DNA of 21,884 nt from GYS-P2D sp964489125 (GCA_964489125.1 CAZAXY010000063.1:1-21884); one strand, 5' to 3'. Positions 7,325 to 15,590 are shown, counted from the first letter of the stretch. The notes: generated from the letters alone by a model not told the origin. Numbers and translations: made by a program.

Positions 7325-8463
7325 ATCTTATTGATTAGTTCTGCGGCCCGTAATAATAGCTCATCACTCTTAGCAAAGCAAAATCTGATAACACTTTGAT
7401 CGGTATCATCGGTGTAAAAGGAAGAAATTGGAATCACTGCCACCTCTTTTTCTCGAGTAATCCATCTGGCAAATTCCTGATCACTCATACCTGAAATCCG
7501 CCGGTAAGAGGCAAGCATAAAGTAGCTGCCTTGGCATGGCAGGATATTAAAACGGCTCGATGAAATTGATTCTTGAAATAAGTCTCTCTTGGCTTGAAAA
7601 AACTGAGCAAGCTGCAGATAGTGTTTGGGTTCCCTGAGATATTCTGCAAGAGCATACTGCAGTGGCGTGTTAATGCTAAAAGTATTGAATTGATGGACTT
7701 TTCTCAGCTCTGCTGTCAGTAGCTTGGGCGCCACGGCATATCCTATCCGCCATCCAGTAGCATGAAAGGTCTTACCGAATGACATGGTGATTATGCTTCG
7801 CTCTGCAAGCTTGGGATATCTAAGCACACTCTCATGCCGGTGACCATCATAGGTGAGGTGTTGGTAGACCTCATCAGACAAGATTATGATGTCTGTGTTT
7901 TTAGTAATCTCAATAAGATGAGATAGGTCAGTTCGGCTCAGCACCGTGCCAGTAGGATTATGGGGATTATTAATTATGATCATTTTAGTCTTTGGACTAA
8001 TCTGATCGGCTACCTCATCCCAATCTATTTTATAATTTGGTGTACTAAGGCGGATAGGTATATTTATTCCGCCATTTACCTGTATGGCGGGCGCATAACT
8101 GTCATAGGCAGGCTCAAAGGTGATCACCTCATCTCCTGCTGATATAAAAGCAGAGATGGCACTATAAAGCCCCTCAGTGGCACCATTAGTAATGGTGATG
8201 TCATCTTCAATGCTTAGTTTGCGATTATAGAGTAATTCTACTTTTTGGCCAATAGCCGCTCTAAGCTCCAGAACGCCGGCCATCGGAGCATATTGATTAT
8301 AGTCCTGTTGCACATATTTATTGATGAGGTCCTTCAATTGTTGAGCAACAGGAAAATCTGGAAATCCTTGGGATAAATTGATCGCGCCATGTTTATGGGC
8401 CATCCTACTCATGACAGTGAAGATGGTGGTTCCAACTTCTGGCAACTTTGACTTGAACTGCAT
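7321..8463 (-). CDS. PLP-dependent aminotransferase, YbdL/glutamine-transaminase K-like
   Basis: This class I/II fold type I aminotransferase of 380 residues is complete. Visible landmarks are the GATEGLYSAI phosphate/PLP-binding segment (94-103), NNPHNPTG (165-172, N169), D197 and Y200 (SDEVYQHL), the Schiff-base lysine K231 in SFGKTFHATGWRIGY and the substrate-carboxylate R360. The opening ...FPDFP and SFGKTFHATGWRIGY stretches are those of the YbdL/kynurenine aminotransferase (KAT) group. This group transaminates methionine, glutamine and aromatic amino acids, and in many bacteria closes the methionine salvage pathway by amination of 2-keto-4-methylthiobutyrate. The gene lies 18 bp after the GCS2-CBS gene and overlaps the amidase by 4 bp. 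The exact amino donor and acceptor are inferred from the family. Confidence 0.9.
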   Translation of the reverse strand: MQFKSKLPEVGTTIFTVMSRMAHKHGAINLSQGFPDFPVAQQLKDLINKYVQQDYNQYAPMAGVLELRAAIGQKVELLYNRKLSIEDDITITNGATEGLYSAISAFISAGDEVITFEPAYDSYAPAIQVNGGINIPIRLSTPNYKIDWDEVADQISPKTKMIIINNPHNPTGTVLSRTDLSHLIEITKNTDIIILSDEVYQHLTYDGHRHESVLRYPKLAERSIITMSFGKTFHATGWRIGYAVAPKLLTAELRKVHQFNTFSINTPLQYALAEYLREPKHYLQLAQFFQAKRDLFQESISSSRFNILPCQGSYFMLASYRRISGMSDQEFARWITREKEVAVIPISSFYTDDTDQSVIRFCFAKSDELLLRAAELINKI

Positions 8464-8481
8464 AATACCTAAGCTGTCAGT

Positions 8482-10404
8482 TTATTCCAATCTCCCAATG
8501 AGACTTTTGTTAATTCCTGCAATTTGTTTCTGACTGATTATTCCAACTAACTCTTTTTTTAATAATACGGGGAGACAAGTGATTTTTTCATTAGTCAGTA
8601 GCTCTAAGGCATCCCTAATTGGATAATCGGGACTAATGGTTACGGGACTCGGTTCCATAATATCTTTTACGAGTAGATCACGCTTTTTCTTCTTGGTACT
8701 CTTGTTTTTGAGAATGGCGGCGGTGATTTGTCTCAATGAGATGAGTCCTATAAAGTTGCCTTTTTTAGTTTCTACTGCCATGTTGTCAAGGTTCTTCCAG
8801 GTCATCAGCTGTGCAACCAGTTCTGCCATATCATTTTTTTGAGCCGTGAATAAGTCTGTATCCATATACTCTGCAACAGTTTGCTTCTCCGGTTTGTAAC
8901 TTTTGTAGTCGCTATACTGCGGCTCCACCCAGCTATGTACGGGTCTATTTTCTTGTTGCTGCTTATACATAGACTCTGTAAGTATCGTCAGCGCTTCATG
9001 ATTGTTGTTGGCCTCTTTAGCTAGCTTGGTATAAGATCTCAGTTGCCATCTTGCGCCAGTCATATGTCTTTCTGCACGAGCCTCGATGATATCCAGATAT
9101 CGAGAAATTTCTGATTTTTTAATATTCATAGACTTAAGTCCCTCTCTGCTGAGAGGTAGGAGCTCTTTGAGGATTAGTTCTTTGGCATTTATTTTTAGGT
9201 CATTGCGCCAAGTGAATTTGGAGTCTATCCCAAATCTCGCCGCCTTGCCAAAGTTATCTCGGACATCTTCATAGGACATTTCTTTAGTAATGTCTTGATA
9301 TTCATCCTTCAAGCCGATCATCGCACCTAACCAAAAAGCAGTATTGGCCATCTGATCTATAATGGTTGGGCCAGCAGGAAATACTCTATTTTCTATACGC
9401 AGGTGTGGCTTGCCTGTATCGCTTATACCATAGCAAGGACGATTCCATCTATATATGGTACCGTTATGTAGTTGTAGAGCCTTAAGCTTAGGAACTTTGC
9501 CTTTATTTATCTTTTGCTCTGAGTTTTCGTCGATATCCTCATGCATCAAGATGTTGAATCGTGCGATGTCCTCCTTGAAGATATCAATTACTGATTCATT
9601 GACCCAACCATTACCAAGAGTTACTCGTGGACTCATCTGGCGCATATGATCTCTTGTGCGACGAGTATCTATGGCTTGCTGAAACAGGGCGATGCGGGTC
9701 TCATGCCATAGACGTTTACTGAAGACCAACGGCGAGTTAGATGAAATCGCAATACTTGGGGCCGTCAAGGCTAAAGCCATATTATAGTAGGGCACAAAAT
9801 TCTGTGCAGACACCTGCAGATGCACCTGAAAGCTTGTGTTACAGGCTTCCAATAATGGCGTATCATGGCGGACTAATAATTCATCAATGCCGATCAACCT
9901 TAGCTCAAATGACTTCGCATTGAGTTCGTCTTGGATAGACTTCATTAGTCTATAGTATCGCTCCTTAGGAGTAAGATTCTTGATGTCCAAGTTATGTTTG
10001 CGCAGTGTCGGTAATATGCCAGTGATTATATAGCCCGCATTATCCTTTGCCAAGATTGTATCCAAAATCTCCAGATATCCTTCGAGCTCGCCTTGCATGA
10101 GGGATAAAGCATGTTTTTCGAAGCGCTGAGGGTTGAGATTTATTTCTACATTAAACTGAGCCAACTCATTTACGAGCCATTCGTGCTGCGGATGATCATC
10201 TACAACTGTAGGACCTAAGTTGAGCGGCGTAAAGTTTTCCTTGTCTATGATAACCACTTCTTGTTCGGCACCAATGCGTATGATATCATCCTCAAACCAG
10301 TTATGATCAAGCATATATTGTAGGCTCGACATATCAGACAGCAATTCCTTGACGAATCTGTTCTTCTTAGATTGGGTCGTCCTTTTCAGTTTCGACTCAC
10401 TCAT
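8482..10404 (-). CDS. Glutamate-cysteine ligase-like (GCS2) protein with C-terminal CBS pair
   Basis: The first roughly 470 of 640 residues match the GCS2-type glutamate-cysteine ligase family. They include RIGAEQEVVIID (43-54), which carries the acidic metal/ATP-binding residues, the SFQVHLQVSA segment (about 190-200) and HLRIENRVFPAGPT (about 331-344). GCS2 enzymes form a gamma-glutamyl amide bond using ATP, typically with cysteine. The last roughly 130 residues contain two CBS motifs (about 508-565 and 578-632: DIMEPSPVTISPDYPIRDAL, then CLPVLLKKELVGIIS). CBS pairs usually sense AMP, ATP or SAM, so activity is probably gated by energy or methyl-donor state. No glutathione synthetase gene is in view. 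Its substrate may be cysteine or another amine; the ligase label is family-based only. It is the first gene of the unit with the aminotransferase and amidase. Confidence 0.8.
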   Translation of the reverse strand: MSESKLKRTTQSKKNRFVKELLSDMSSLQYMLDHNWFEDDIIRIGAEQEVVIIDKENFTPLNLGPTVVDDHPQHEWLVNELAQFNVEINLNPQRFEKHALSLMQGELEGYLEILDTILAKDNAGYIITGILPTLRKHNLDIKNLTPKERYYRLMKSIQDELNAKSFELRLIGIDELLVRHDTPLLEACNTSFQVHLQVSAQNFVPYYNMALALTAPSIAISSNSPLVFSKRLWHETRIALFQQAIDTRRTRDHMRQMSPRVTLGNGWVNESVIDIFKEDIARFNILMHEDIDENSEQKINKGKVPKLKALQLHNGTIYRWNRPCYGISDTGKPHLRIENRVFPAGPTIIDQMANTAFWLGAMIGLKDEYQDITKEMSYEDVRDNFGKAARFGIDSKFTWRNDLKINAKELILKELLPLSREGLKSMNIKKSEISRYLDIIEARAERHMTGARWQLRSYTKLAKEANNNHEALTILTESMYKQQQENRPVHSWVEPQYSDYKSYKPEKQTVAEYMDTDLFTAQKNDMAELVAQLMTWKNLDNMAVETKKGNFIGLISLRQITAAILKNKSTKKKKRDLLVKDIMEPSPVTISPDYPIRDALELLTNEKITCLPVLLKKELVGIISQKQIAGINKSLIGRLE

Positions 10405-10466
10405 AATAGGATGTTTTATGAGTAAGTAAAATACATTAAACTATTCGGTTTTAACTAGCGCAGCTC

Positions 10467-11327
10467 CTAGGTGTGAGCAGCATCACTCTTCTGCCAAAAT
10501 TTCCAACCTCGACTCTCCACTTTTATGTCTTTATTCCATGGCAAGGAATATTGATAAGCAAGATCTAAATCCTTACTGTCATCAGTGACATCCAAGCCGT
10601 AGACAATGTCTTTTGGGTTGTCGTACACTAGAGTACCGAACATGCGATCCCAAAAAGAAAAGATATTACCAAAATTGGTGTCTGTCCACGGTCGCTCGAA
10701 GTGATGGTGAAACTTATGCATGTCAGGCGTGACAATAATATAGCTCAGGGCTCGATCTATGGCTTTAGGCAAGCTAATATTGGCATGAGTAAAGTAGGCG
10801 AAAAATACCGTCAATATTCTGTAGAACAGATAATAAGCCAATGGTATCCCTCCGATGATAATAGCGATAAGTGAAAATACTTCTCTCAACAGATAATCTC
10901 CTGGATGGTGTCTGGTTGCAGTTGTCGCATCCACATGTGTGTCACTATGGTGTACCATATGGAGTCTCCACATCCACGGCACATTATGCAACAAGTAATG
11001 CACTAAATATTGAGCCATAAAATCTAAGATCATAACCCCAAGTAATAGCTCAACGACTAGAGGCAAGTCTATCCAGTATAATAAACCGACTTGATTGGCT
11101 GATAGCCAGAGCATGATACCTATAGTAGCAAGACCGAAGAGCACGTTGATAGTCAGATCAACGCCTAGAAACACAAGGTTAGTACCTACGTGCTTGAGCT
11201 TGGTATAGTCAAAATCGAATAGTGGTTTAATGGCTTCTCCTATCCAGTTAAGAGATAAGCAGATTACTATCCATAAGAGCTTCTGCCAGGACGGCATGGT
11301 TTCAAAAAATTCTAAAAACGATTCCAT
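10467..11327 (-). CDS. Fatty acid hydroxylase superfamily (sterol desaturase-like) membrane protein
   Basis: This 286-residue di-iron integral membrane oxygenase of the fatty acid hydroxylase/sterol desaturase superfamily has about four to five transmembrane segments. The histidine clusters that hold the two irons are present: H110-x3-H114 (HYLLH), H123-x2-H126-H127 (HMVHH), H140-H141 and H204-x2-H207-H208-H209 (HKFHHH), plus H181. Substrates in the family are acyl chains, sterols, carotenoids and alkylglycerols, and the sequence does not decide between them. The last 40 residues are a soluble charged tail ending in WQKSDAAHT. It is transcribed away from the OmpH terminator. An imperfect TAGATTTA box lies within 60 bp upstream. 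It is separated by 62 bp from the GCS2-CBS gene, which could be read through from here. Confidence 0.88.
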   Translation of the reverse strand: MESFLEFFETMPSWQKLLWIVICLSLNWIGEAIKPLFDFDYTKLKHVGTNLVFLGVDLTINVLFGLATIGIMLWLSANQVGLLYWIDLPLVVELLLGVMILDFMAQYLVHYLLHNVPWMWRLHMVHHSDTHVDATTATRHHPGDYLLREVFSLIAIIIGGIPLAYYLFYRILTVFFAYFTHANISLPKAIDRALSYIIVTPDMHKFHHHFERPWTDTNFGNIFSFWDRMFGTLVYDNPKDIVYGLDVTDDSKDLDLAYQYSLPWNKDIKVESRGWKFWQKSDAAHT

Positions 11328-11442
11328 AGAACAATTTTATAAGTGCATAAAAGCGATGTTGGTGTTATAAATCTAATTTAAATCAATTTTCCAAGTCAAT
11401 TGAATATTTGCGTCTGGGGAGATTATGGTAGCACTTAAACTT

Positions 11443-11477
11443 AAAAAAGCCCTTGCAATGATTGCAAGGGCTTTTTT
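11443..11477. terminator. Bidirectional intrinsic terminator after the OmpH genes
   Basis: AAAAAAGCCCTTGCAAT paired with ATTGCAAGGGCTTTTTT forms an 11-bp GC-rich core stem flanked by A and T tracts on both sides. It is the end signal for the minus-strand OmpH cluster, 25 bp past the stop of ompH-1. By symmetry it could also act on plus-strand transcripts. Confidence 0.9.
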
Positions 11478-11501
11478 ATACTCATGGTGATCTCTCGAGG
11501 A

Positions 11502-12002
11502 TTACATCCCAAGCTTGGCTCGTACTAAGCCACTGATGTCTGTTGAATCATCAGCAAAAAGGATAATGCCCATGCTCCGATCAAAAATGTAGCTATAGCC
11601 ATTTTCCTTGGCCACCTCATCTATAGCCGTTTGAATTTTATCTCTGATAGGCTTGAGTAAAGCTTCACTTTTCTCATATAATTTTTGCTGGATATCCTGT
11701 TGAAATTTAGCTATCTCTAATTCTTCCTGCTTTAGCGCTTGAGCCTCTACTTCTAATTGTTTTGGTGAAATCTCACCTTGAGCTTGTTTGCGCTCTAAAG
11801 CCTGATATTTAGTTTGTAGAGAGGTGACTTTATCCTGTCCCTGCTTCTCATACTGCTTTTTAACTGTCTCGAGTTCAGCATTGGCTTCTTTGACTTGAGG
11901 GATTTCTCCTATCAATGCCTGTGAGTTGATATACCCAAACTTCTGTGCACTAAGTGATAATGCTAAGAAGGTAATCATTAGTGTAATCGTATATTTCATC
12001 AT
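11502..12002 (-). CDS. OmpH/Skp family periplasmic chaperone (copy 1)
   Basis: This is a 166-residue Skp/OmpH-like protein. A signal peptide (1-19, ending LSAQ) sends it to the periplasm; the start may be Met1 or Met2. After the short strand segment KFGYINSQALIGEIPQ (21-36) come two long antiparallel coiled-coil helices (about 37-125, Lys/Glu/Gln-rich), then the closing beta segment GYSYIFDRSMGIILF and the tail DISGLVRAKLGM. Skp trimers hold unfolded outer-membrane proteins for the BAM complex. It is 63 bp downstream of a second, more divergent copy. A TAnnTTTG box in the gap suggests it can also be transcribed alone. A bidirectional terminator follows. Confidence 0.92.
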   Translation of the reverse strand: MMKYTITLMITFLALSLSAQKFGYINSQALIGEIPQVKEANAELETVKKQYEKQGQDKVTSLQTKYQALERKQAQGEISPKQLEVEAQALKQEELEIAKFQQDIQQKLYEKSEALLKPIRDKIQTAIDEVAKENGYSYIFDRSMGIILFADDSTDISGLVRAKLGM

Positions 12003-12052
12003 ATCTCTGATCTTTTTTAATTTAATTAGGTTTATGCGCTTTTTAGGGTGCG

Positions 12053-12060
12053 CAAATATA
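12053..12060 (-). promoter_or_regulatory. TAnnTTTG -7 box upstream of ompH copy 1
   Basis: On the minus strand the box reads TATATTTG followed by CGCACC. It is an exact -7 match that starts 6 bp past the stop of ompH-2 and ends about 50 bp before the ompH-1 ATG. It would give the second chaperone an internal promoter of its own. No clear -33 box is seen. Confidence 0.5.
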
Positions 12061-12065
12061 GATTT

Positions 12066-12587
12066 TTATCTTATTCCGAGTCTTCTCTTAATAATGTCAG
12101 TTTTGTCAAATTTGTCACCGACGAATAATACGCCTGCCGAGCCTGACTTGTCAAATATCACGTCAAACCCCATGTCAAGCGCATAAGTCTCTATTGCTCC
12201 AAAAACCTTGTCTTGTATAGGATTGATGATTTCTCTTCTCTTCAAGAACAATTCGCCTTCTGGACCAAACTTTCTCTTTTGCAGATCTCTCACTTCTTTT
12301 TCTTTTTGCTTAATCTCCTCTTCTCTTTGGGCTCTCACCTGATCACTTAGGAGTACTTGCTCAGCTTGATACTTGTTGTACATACTCTTGACCTTATCAA
12401 ACTCTCTTGCGATGTCTTGATTCCAGTCGGCAGCGATCTTATCTATCTCCTGCTGAGCTTGAATATATTCAGGCAACTCTGCCAAGACCGCATTGATATC
12501 GACGATTGCAATCTTTTGAGCCTGTAGAGCCAATCCAGCGAATAAAGTTATCGCTACGGCTAAAAATGTTCTTTTCAAAAAGTTCAT
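12066..12587 (-). CDS. OmpH/Skp family periplasmic chaperone (copy 2)
   Basis: From the ATG at 12587 this gives 173 residues opening MNFLKRTFLAVAITL, a standard signal peptide cut after ALQAQ. A frame starting at 12668 would add 27 residues that break the signal peptide, and an ATG at 12593 is a close alternative. The mature protein has the Skp layout: short strand KIAIVDINAVLAELPEY, a long charged coiled coil (about 45-120; REEEIKQKEKEVRDLQKRK) and a closing MGFDVIFDKSGSAGVLF strand, ending IIKRRLGIR. It has the same architecture as copy 1 but low identity, consistent with an old tandem duplication. A near-match -7 box (TACATTTA, 12612-12619) is 25 bp upstream. Confidence 0.92.
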   Translation of the reverse strand: MNFLKRTFLAVAITLFAGLALQAQKIAIVDINAVLAELPEYIQAQQEIDKIAADWNQDIAREFDKVKSMYNKYQAEQVLLSDQVRAQREEEIKQKEKEVRDLQKRKFGPEGELFLKRREIINPIQDKVFGAIETYALDMGFDVIFDKSGSAGVLFVGDKFDKTDIIKRRLGIR

Positions 12588-12704
12588 ATGCATGTTTATA
12601 TAACTCCGTGGTAAATGTATGTGGTTCTCAACGCTATCGACGTAAGCTTTAATCCTATTGTTATCCATTTAACGATAGTTTAACGGCATGTACGATCACA
12701 TTAA

Positions 12705-13235
12705 CTAATTGCTGCTTCCCAAGACATAATTATCAAAACCCTCATTCTTCAGGCGCTGAGCAATTCTATCAGCACTACTCCGATCATCAAATCGAGCAGC
12801 AACGACAGTATGATATTGCGATAGGTCAAAGACCACCTTTTCTGCTGAATTATATCCGTTGTTTCTCAATTTTTGAACCATATCATTGGCGTTGTCTTCC
12901 AAGAGATAGTTGCCAGCGACGATCATATATTTTTTTTGCGAACTATTGTTACTACTGCTTGAGTAATCGATTGGGGTATAGTCTGCCTGAGTCTCTTCTT
13001 CCGTTGATCCGCTATAGTCCGTTTCTTCATTGTCGGAGGCATAATCTACTGTTCCCTCTTCAAACCAGTCTTCTTGAGTATGATCATCTACAACCTGCTC
13101 TAATTGATCACCAGCTTCTTCAAGACTTGACCCTGCTTGTTTTTTTTTGCCACAACTATCTAGTATCATGCACATAGCTAAGAAGACCAAAGTCAAAACC
13201 AAACTGTGTATACCGAGGTGTGATGTCTTTATCAT
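12705..13235 (-). CDS. SPOR-domain lipoprotein
   Basis: The protein has 176 residues. An N-terminal hydrophobic segment ends in LDSC with the lipid Cys at residue 28, so it is a predicted lipoprotein. Residues 30-100 are an acidic, low-complexity linker rich in Glu, Asp, Ser, Thr and Tyr. Residues 101-174 form a SPOR (sporulation-related repeat) domain: KYMIVAGNYLLEDNANDMVQKL starts the first repeat and VVAARFDDRSSADRIAQRL the second, with the FDNYVL closing strand. SPOR domains bind denuded septal peptidoglycan and bring proteins to the division site. The gene sits between purF and the OmpH pair on the same strand, 37 bp after purF. Its role is probably envelope- or division-related; the partner is unknown. 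Confidence 0.88.
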   Translation of the reverse strand: MIKTSHLGIHSLVLTLVFLAMCMILDSCGKKKQAGSSLEEAGDQLEQVVDDHTQEDWFEEGTVDYASDNEETDYSGSTEEETQADYTPIDYSSSSNNSSQKKYMIVAGNYLLEDNANDMVQKLRNNGYNSAEKVVFDLSQYHTVVAARFDDRSSADRIAQRLKNEGFDNYVLGSSN

Positions 13236-13272
13236 AATAGCTTTATCAAATCACGATGTAGGGGATCTAAAA

Positions 13273-15165
13273 TTAATACGCTCGTTCGTTTTTATTTTCT
13301 ATAAAGTTAATAAATGATCTATTGACAACCCTATTTCCACCTGGTGTAGGATAATTCCCCGAGAAATACCAGTCACCTTTGTTATTTGGACAGGCTCCAT
13401 GAAGATCCTCGATAGTCTGAAATATGATCTTGACGTCACAATTGATATCCTCTGGAGTGAGTATCACACTGATGCGATCTGATATCTGCTCGTAAGTGAA
13501 TAAATCATATAGTCCTTGGACCATGTTGCGACTTGATAGCTCGTCATTGGCCTCAAGCTCCTTGGTTTGTTCATAGGTCTGTTGCAGTATGTCTTCCTTG
13601 CATTCTTCTTTAATCAAGCTTATTAGTGCTTGAAATGCAGCAAACTCACCCATCTTGGACATGTCTATACCATAGCAATCGGGGTATCTGATTTGTGGAG
13701 CTGAGGAGATGACTATTATACGTTTAGGCTTGAGTCGCGATAATATTTCGAGTATGCTATCCCGTAAAGTGGCCCCTCTGACTATAGAGTCGTCCAATAC
13801 TACTATGGTATCCTTATGATTCCTAACTACACCATAGGTGACATCATATACGTGCGATATCATCTCTCCACGAGACGAGTCATCTGCGATGAATGTTCGG
13901 AGCTTTTCATCTTTAATCGCTAACTTCTCGATGCGTGCATTTTGATTAAGAATTTGTTCGATCTCGACAGTAGATAGCTTACCGTTTCCTTCTTTAATCA
14001 GCTTAGCTTTTTTCTTGTTGAGGTGTTCATGTATTGCATCAACGAAGCCATAGAAAGCCACTTCTGCAGTATTGGGAATAAATGAGAACACAGTATTGAC
14101 AAAATCACCATTTATCTCATTGAGAACCTGAGGAAATAATAGTTTGCCCAACTTCTTACGTTCTATATAGATATCTCGGTCGGTACCTCTCGAGAAGTAT
14201 ATTCGCTCAAATGAACAGGCAGTTCTTGGCAACTGATCCTTACAGGGAGATACATTTACTTGACCACTCTTCTTGATGATCAGGGCATGGCCTCGTTCGA
14301 GCTCTTTTATCTCACCGTGCAATACATTAAAAGCGGTCTGTATGGCGGGTCGCTCAGATGCCATCACTACTACCTCGTCATCATGATAATAAAACGCAGG
14401 TCGTATAGCGGATGGATCGCGCAACACGAATGCATCACCATGGCCAATCATGCCAGCCATGACATATCCCCCATCAAACTTCCTGCTGGCTCGCTGTAAG
14501 ATGCGCTGAATATCCATGTGCTCAGCAATGAGGGTATTAATTTCTGGAACCGAGTATCCCTCTGCTTTGAACCAGTTATAGAGTCGTTCTACTTCATCAT
14601 CCAGGAAGTGACCTATCTTTTCTAAGACAGTTACGGTGTCGGACTTTTCTTTGGGATACTGTCCTAAGTCTACGAGTTCCTGAAAAAGCTCAGCTACATT
14701 AGTTAGGTTGAAATTGCCTGCAACTACGAGGTTCCTACTGATCCAGTTATTTTGTCGTAGAAATGGATGGACAGTTTCAATTGTGTTTTTGCCGTGAGTG
14801 CCATATCTGAGATGACCTAACAAGAGTTCGCCGGTGTAGGGCTTGTTATTCTTTAACCAGGCAGGGTCATTAAGTTGCTCTTTAGTGCACTCTTCGAAGT
14901 GTGCAAAGGCTCCCTTAAAAAGGTCCTTTAGATAGCGCGAGCTATTGCTCCGACGACGGCTGATATATCGTTTGCCGGGGGAAGTATCCAGTTTGATAGT
15001 TGCTAACCCAGCGCCGTCCTGTCCTCGATTGCGCTGTTTTTGTAGGAGGATCTGTAGTTTGTATAATCCGTATAGTGAGGTGCCATACTTCTCGTGGTAA
15101 TAGTCGAGCGGCTTGAGTAACCGTACTAATGCCAATCCGCACTCGTGCTTTATGAACTCACTCAT
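13273..15165 (-). CDS. purF: Amidophosphoribosyltransferase (PurF, long Bacteroidota form)
   Basis: It catalyses the first step of purine synthesis: PRPP plus glutamine gives phosphoribosylamine, glutamate and PPi. The N-terminal Ntn glutaminase begins at C9 (HECGLALVRL), so eight residues must be removed to free the nucleophile, as in PurF types made with a propeptide. Other glutaminase landmarks are NRGQDGAG (46-53), GHLRYGTHG (117-125) and AGNFNLTN (149-156). The phosphoribosyltransferase half carries the PRPP loop VVLDDSIVRG (455-464). At 630 residues it is about 130-160 longer than common PurF, with extra sequence in the glutaminase and between the two domains (about 370-425) and at the C-terminus. 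The start is set by the short distance to C9 and the box just upstream. It is divergent from the small membrane protein gene. Confidence 0.92.
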   Translation of the reverse strand: MSEFIKHECGLALVRLLKPLDYYHEKYGTSLYGLYKLQILLQKQRNRGQDGAGLATIKLDTSPGKRYISRRRSNSSRYLKDLFKGAFAHFEECTKEQLNDPAWLKNNKPYTGELLLGHLRYGTHGKNTIETVHPFLRQNNWISRNLVVAGNFNLTNVAELFQELVDLGQYPKEKSDTVTVLEKIGHFLDDEVERLYNWFKAEGYSVPEINTLIAEHMDIQRILQRASRKFDGGYVMAGMIGHGDAFVLRDPSAIRPAFYYHDDEVVVMASERPAIQTAFNVLHGEIKELERGHALIIKKSGQVNVSPCKDQLPRTACSFERIYFSRGTDRDIYIERKKLGKLLFPQVLNEINGDFVNTVFSFIPNTAEVAFYGFVDAIHEHLNKKKAKLIKEGNGKLSTVEIEQILNQNARIEKLAIKDEKLRTFIADDSSRGEMISHVYDVTYGVVRNHKDTIVVLDDSIVRGATLRDSILEILSRLKPKRIIVISSAPQIRYPDCYGIDMSKMGEFAAFQALISLIKEECKEDILQQTYEQTKELEANDELSSRNMVQGLYDLFTYEQISDRISVILTPEDINCDVKIIFQTIEDLHGACPNNKGDWYFSGNYPTPGGNRVVNRSFINFIENKNERAY

Positions 15166-15172
15166 GAGGTGG

Positions 15173-15180
15173 CAAAAGTA
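15173..15180 (-). promoter_or_regulatory. TAnnTTTG -7 box upstream of purF
   Basis: On the minus strand the box reads TACTTTTG followed by CCACCTC, an exact -7 match only 7 bp before the purF ATG. If used, the transcript would have almost no 5' leader. No -33 match is found at 19-21 bp; the nearest TTTTG is 24 bp away. The divergent interval 15166-15243 is also where a plus-strand promoter for the next gene must lie, but no exact box was found on that strand. Confidence 0.45.
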
Positions 15181-15243
15181 GTTATATGTTTTAGCTTTTG
15201 ATCACAAAATATTTTACCTTGATTATTAAGTATATTAGACGAC

Positions 15244-15555
15244 ATGGGATTGTTCCAATTTGGTAAAAAAATTAAGCACCGACGGTTTGACTACATGCCT
15301 CGGTACTATGATCCTGACAAGGAAGAACTACAGCGTAGATTGAGCCGCTACAACCAAAACTCCACTGATGTAGACCTGTCCAAGGAGCGGATTAAAGGAG
15401 GGTTCAGACGTAAGTATAGAGTGTCAAATAACTATAGCCAAGCTACCAGAAATAGATCCAATAGAATTTTATTATTCACAATTGTGATGCTTCTGTTGAT
15501 TACTTTTTATTTCATAAATGAGTACTTACCACTTATAATCGCCAGTTTTGAATAA
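15244..15555 (+). CDS. Small basic tail-anchored membrane protein of unknown function
   Basis: The protein has 103 residues. The first 70 are cytosolic, strongly basic and polar, with an opening GLFQFGKKIKHRRFDYMPRY, followed by a charged helical part (KEELQRRLSRY) and a KGGFRRKYR segment. A single hydrophobic helix (about 75-98, LLFTIVMLLLITFYFI) near the C-terminus makes it a predicted tail-anchored membrane protein with the N-terminus in the cytosol. No enzymatic motif is visible. Similar short proteins upstream of mutL are, to my recollection, found in other Bacteroidota, but I cannot verify this here. The ATG at 15244 is the first in-frame start after the divergent promoter region, and the gap to mutL is 55 bp. 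Confidence 0.8.
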   Translation: MGLFQFGKKIKHRRFDYMPRYYDPDKEELQRRLSRYNQNSTDVDLSKERIKGGFRRKYRVSNNYSQATRNRSNRILLFTIVMLLLITFYFINEYLPLIIASFE

Positions 15556-15590
15556 CTATAGGTAAATACGCAAGCCCCGCATCGACGGGA

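Noticed and set aside
11340..11442. Possible promoter for the fatty acid hydroxylase gene (TTGACT with TAGATTTA on the minus strand)
   Set aside because: The -7 part matches only 7 of 8 positions, and a similar partial match is expected by chance in AT-rich DNA. It is mentioned but not listed as a feature.
12588..12668. Longer ompH-2 start at 12668
   Set aside because: It would place 27 polar residues before the signal peptide and lie upstream of the likely -7 box at 12612-12619.
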